64,000 bases of DNA from Piromyces finnis. Lineage: Eukaryota; Neocallimastigomycota; Neocallimastigomycetes; Neocallimastigales; Neocallimastigaceae. Under the pieces are notes generated by a model, which did not search any database, was not told the origin of the DNA, and saw only the letters and a program-made list of their open reading frames with translations. Location of the stretch: NCBI GenBank assembly GCA_002104945.1, contig MCFH01000001.1, forward strand, positions 2,514,501 through 2,578,500. The letters are read 5' to 3'. The position numbers and the translations under genes are program-made. This document shows, in pieces, positions 62,667-64,000 of the stretch. The first letter of the stretch is position 1; each line of letters opens with the position of its first letter.

Positions 62667-63266
62667 TTAAAATATTAAAAAGTAGTATGAATTATTTTCT
62701 TTTTCTTTTTTGTCATTTTGTTTTACATAGTAAATAACAATTAGGACAATGGCTATAGATAGATAACAACAATAAAAAACAATAATATATTTCATAAAAG
62801 TATTACTGCTTTCTTCTGGTTCATTTTGATGAACACATATTTTATTTTTTAAACAATCAGCTAGATCACCACATTCATCATCCTTTGTACATTTTTCTTC
62901 AAAAGTTAATATGAATTTAACTTTAAAATTCGGACCTTCTTTAGTCGTTCTGCAAATATAGGAAGGATTATTATTATTTATCATACATATACCCTCAACA
63001 CGAATTTTTTTCACAAACTTTTGTATTATATTTTTATTACAAGATAAAAAAATTTTATTTTCATTGTTATCTTTAATATTTGAAAAGTATTCACCACCTA
63101 TACTAACAATACTAACAAGGTTCATTTTTATGACAAATATATTGAAATTTACAAGCAGAAAATTCTTCATCATTTTTATTGACAAGTGGTACTACGTAAT
63201 GACGTGAGCTTTCTTCCGGACACCTATATGTATCATTTCCACTTTGTTAAAGTGTTTGATAACTCA
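62667..63266 (-). pseudogene. Broken single-pass membrane protein with Cys-rich ectodomain
   Basis: The minus strand first reads a Cys-containing ectodomain segment (SGNDTYRCPEESSRHYVV to FQYICHKNEPC) and then hits stops near 63130. A different frame carries on with SIGGEYFSNIKDNNENKIF, an ectodomain part CTKDDECGDLADCLKNKIC, one membrane helix (about YIIVFYCCYLSIAIVLIVIYYV) and a short charged cytoplasmic tail. The break sits in a repeated TTAGTATTG stretch. A stop also interrupts the most 5' part after MSYQTL. It looks like the C-terminal remnant of a type I receptor-like protein. Upstream sequence is microsatellite, so the N-terminus is lost. A retained intron at the break is a less likely alternative. 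Confidence 0.55.
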
Positions 63267-63334
63267 TTTTTTAAGTGAATGTATATTGATATAATAATAA
63301 TAATAATAATAATTTTTAGATAATATTTTTGCTT

Positions 63335-63635
63335 ATTTTATTTTATTTTATTTTATTTTATTTATTTTATTTTATTTTATTTTATTTTATTTTATTTTAT
63401 TTTATTTTATTTTATTTTATTTTATTTTATTTTATTTTATTTTATTTTATTTTATTTTATTTTATTTTATTTTATTTTATTTTATTTTATTTTATTTTAT
63501 TTTATTTTATTTTATTTTATTTTATTTTATTTTATTTTATTTTTTTTTTTTATTTTATTTTATTTTATTTTTTTTTTTTATTTTATTTTATTTTATTTTA
63601 TTTTATTTTTGTTTTTGTTTTTGTTTTTGTTTTTT
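63335..63635. repeat. (TTTTA)n microsatellite with (TTTTTG)n edge
   Basis: About 50 copies of the pentanucleotide TTTTA, interrupted by two longer T runs, followed by four TTTTTG units near 63606-63632. Open frames through it encode only Tyr/Phe/Ile/Leu runs and are not genes. Confidence 0.97.
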
Positions 63636-64000
63636 ATAAAAAATAATTTTATACTTTTTCAAACTAAAACTCATTCTATTTAAATAATAATCTTTTTTCT
63701 TATTTCTCTTTCCTTTTTAAACTAATAAATTCAAGCATTCTTTCTCTTGTGAACGAATGCCAAAATTAAAAAAAAAAAAAAAAAAAGGTTAATGACTCAT
63801 TAATAAGTAAATAAATAAATAATGAATAAATAAATTTATAATAAAAAATGGATGAATGAATAACTAATTTATTAAATAAAAACTAAACTTTATCTTTTAT
63901 ATTAAATTTTAATTTTTGTTATTTTAATTAGGAATATGAAAGTTGTTTTTATTCTTTACACCATTTTACCATTCCAAAAATATAAAACCATCGACCATTT
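63636..64000. other. Window end, possible gene start at 63936
   Basis: A/T-rich DNA without a supported gene. An ATG at 63936 opens a frame that runs off the window (MKVVFILYTILPFQKYKTID). It could be a signal-peptide start, and an upstream TTTTAATTAG could be a splice acceptor, but the visible part is too short to decide. Confidence 0.25.

Noticed and set aside
63329-63646. 105-aa frame of Tyr/Phe/Leu/Ile
   Set aside because: Translation of the TTTTA microsatellite.

Overview
The window looks like a chromosomal segment of a very AT-rich anaerobic gut fungus (Neocallimastigomycota). The best evidence is the four-exon secreted SGNH esterase at 4.5-6.1 kb, which carries two C-terminal CBM10-type fungal dockerins of the kind found on anaerobic-fungal cellulosome enzymes. 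Supporting signs are short GT-AG introns, Thr/Lys-rich linkers, Asn tracts encoded by AAT/AAC runs, A-rich leaders before start codons and long low-complexity AT-rich intergenic DNA. No database search was possible; family names are recalled from sequence motifs.

Layout. 0.3-1.9 kb: an ankyrin-repeat gene, with an inverted ankyrin scrap upstream and an in-frame open tail after its stop. 4.55-6.13 kb: the dockerin esterase. 6.71-12.48 kb: a complete, young non-LTR retrotransposon with 13-bp target-site duplications, a tail of about 53 A, tandem 124-bp 5' units and one intact 1507-aa endonuclease/reverse transcriptase ORF. 12.77-17.6 kb (minus): a 1609-aa protein resembling the bacterial TerD-linked MXAN_6230/SCO0854 family. 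21.9-26.2 kb: two secreted, acidic, Thr/Pro-rich proteins sharing a Cys-aromatic-aliphatic-Lys-Lys tail. 29.5 kb: a 42-aa small ORF. 30.4-32.1 kb: a decayed gene. 32.3-35.1 kb (minus): a secreted ricin-lectin plus DUF4874/DUF4832 protein. 38.1-56.8 kb: an uninterrupted 6239-aa ORF with a pseudokinase, six midasin-like AAA+ modules and three VWA-like domains. 57.9-61.8 kb: a sacsin/NO VEIN-like HATPase with a C-terminal DUF3883-like domain. 62.7-63.3 kb: a broken membrane-protein gene.

How the genes may relate. One theme is the secreted biomass-degrading or cell-surface proteins (esterase, lectin/DUF4832 protein, two Thr/Pro-rich proteins). The other is three unusually large, intronless genes: TerD-family-like, pseudokinase/AAA+/VWA, and HATPase/DUF3883. 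Their prokaryotic relatives belong to TerD/TerY, MoxR-VWA and HATPase-nuclease stress or conflict systems. The last two are adjacent and co-oriented. I propose them as the best candidate for an undescribed system, but the functional link is inference.
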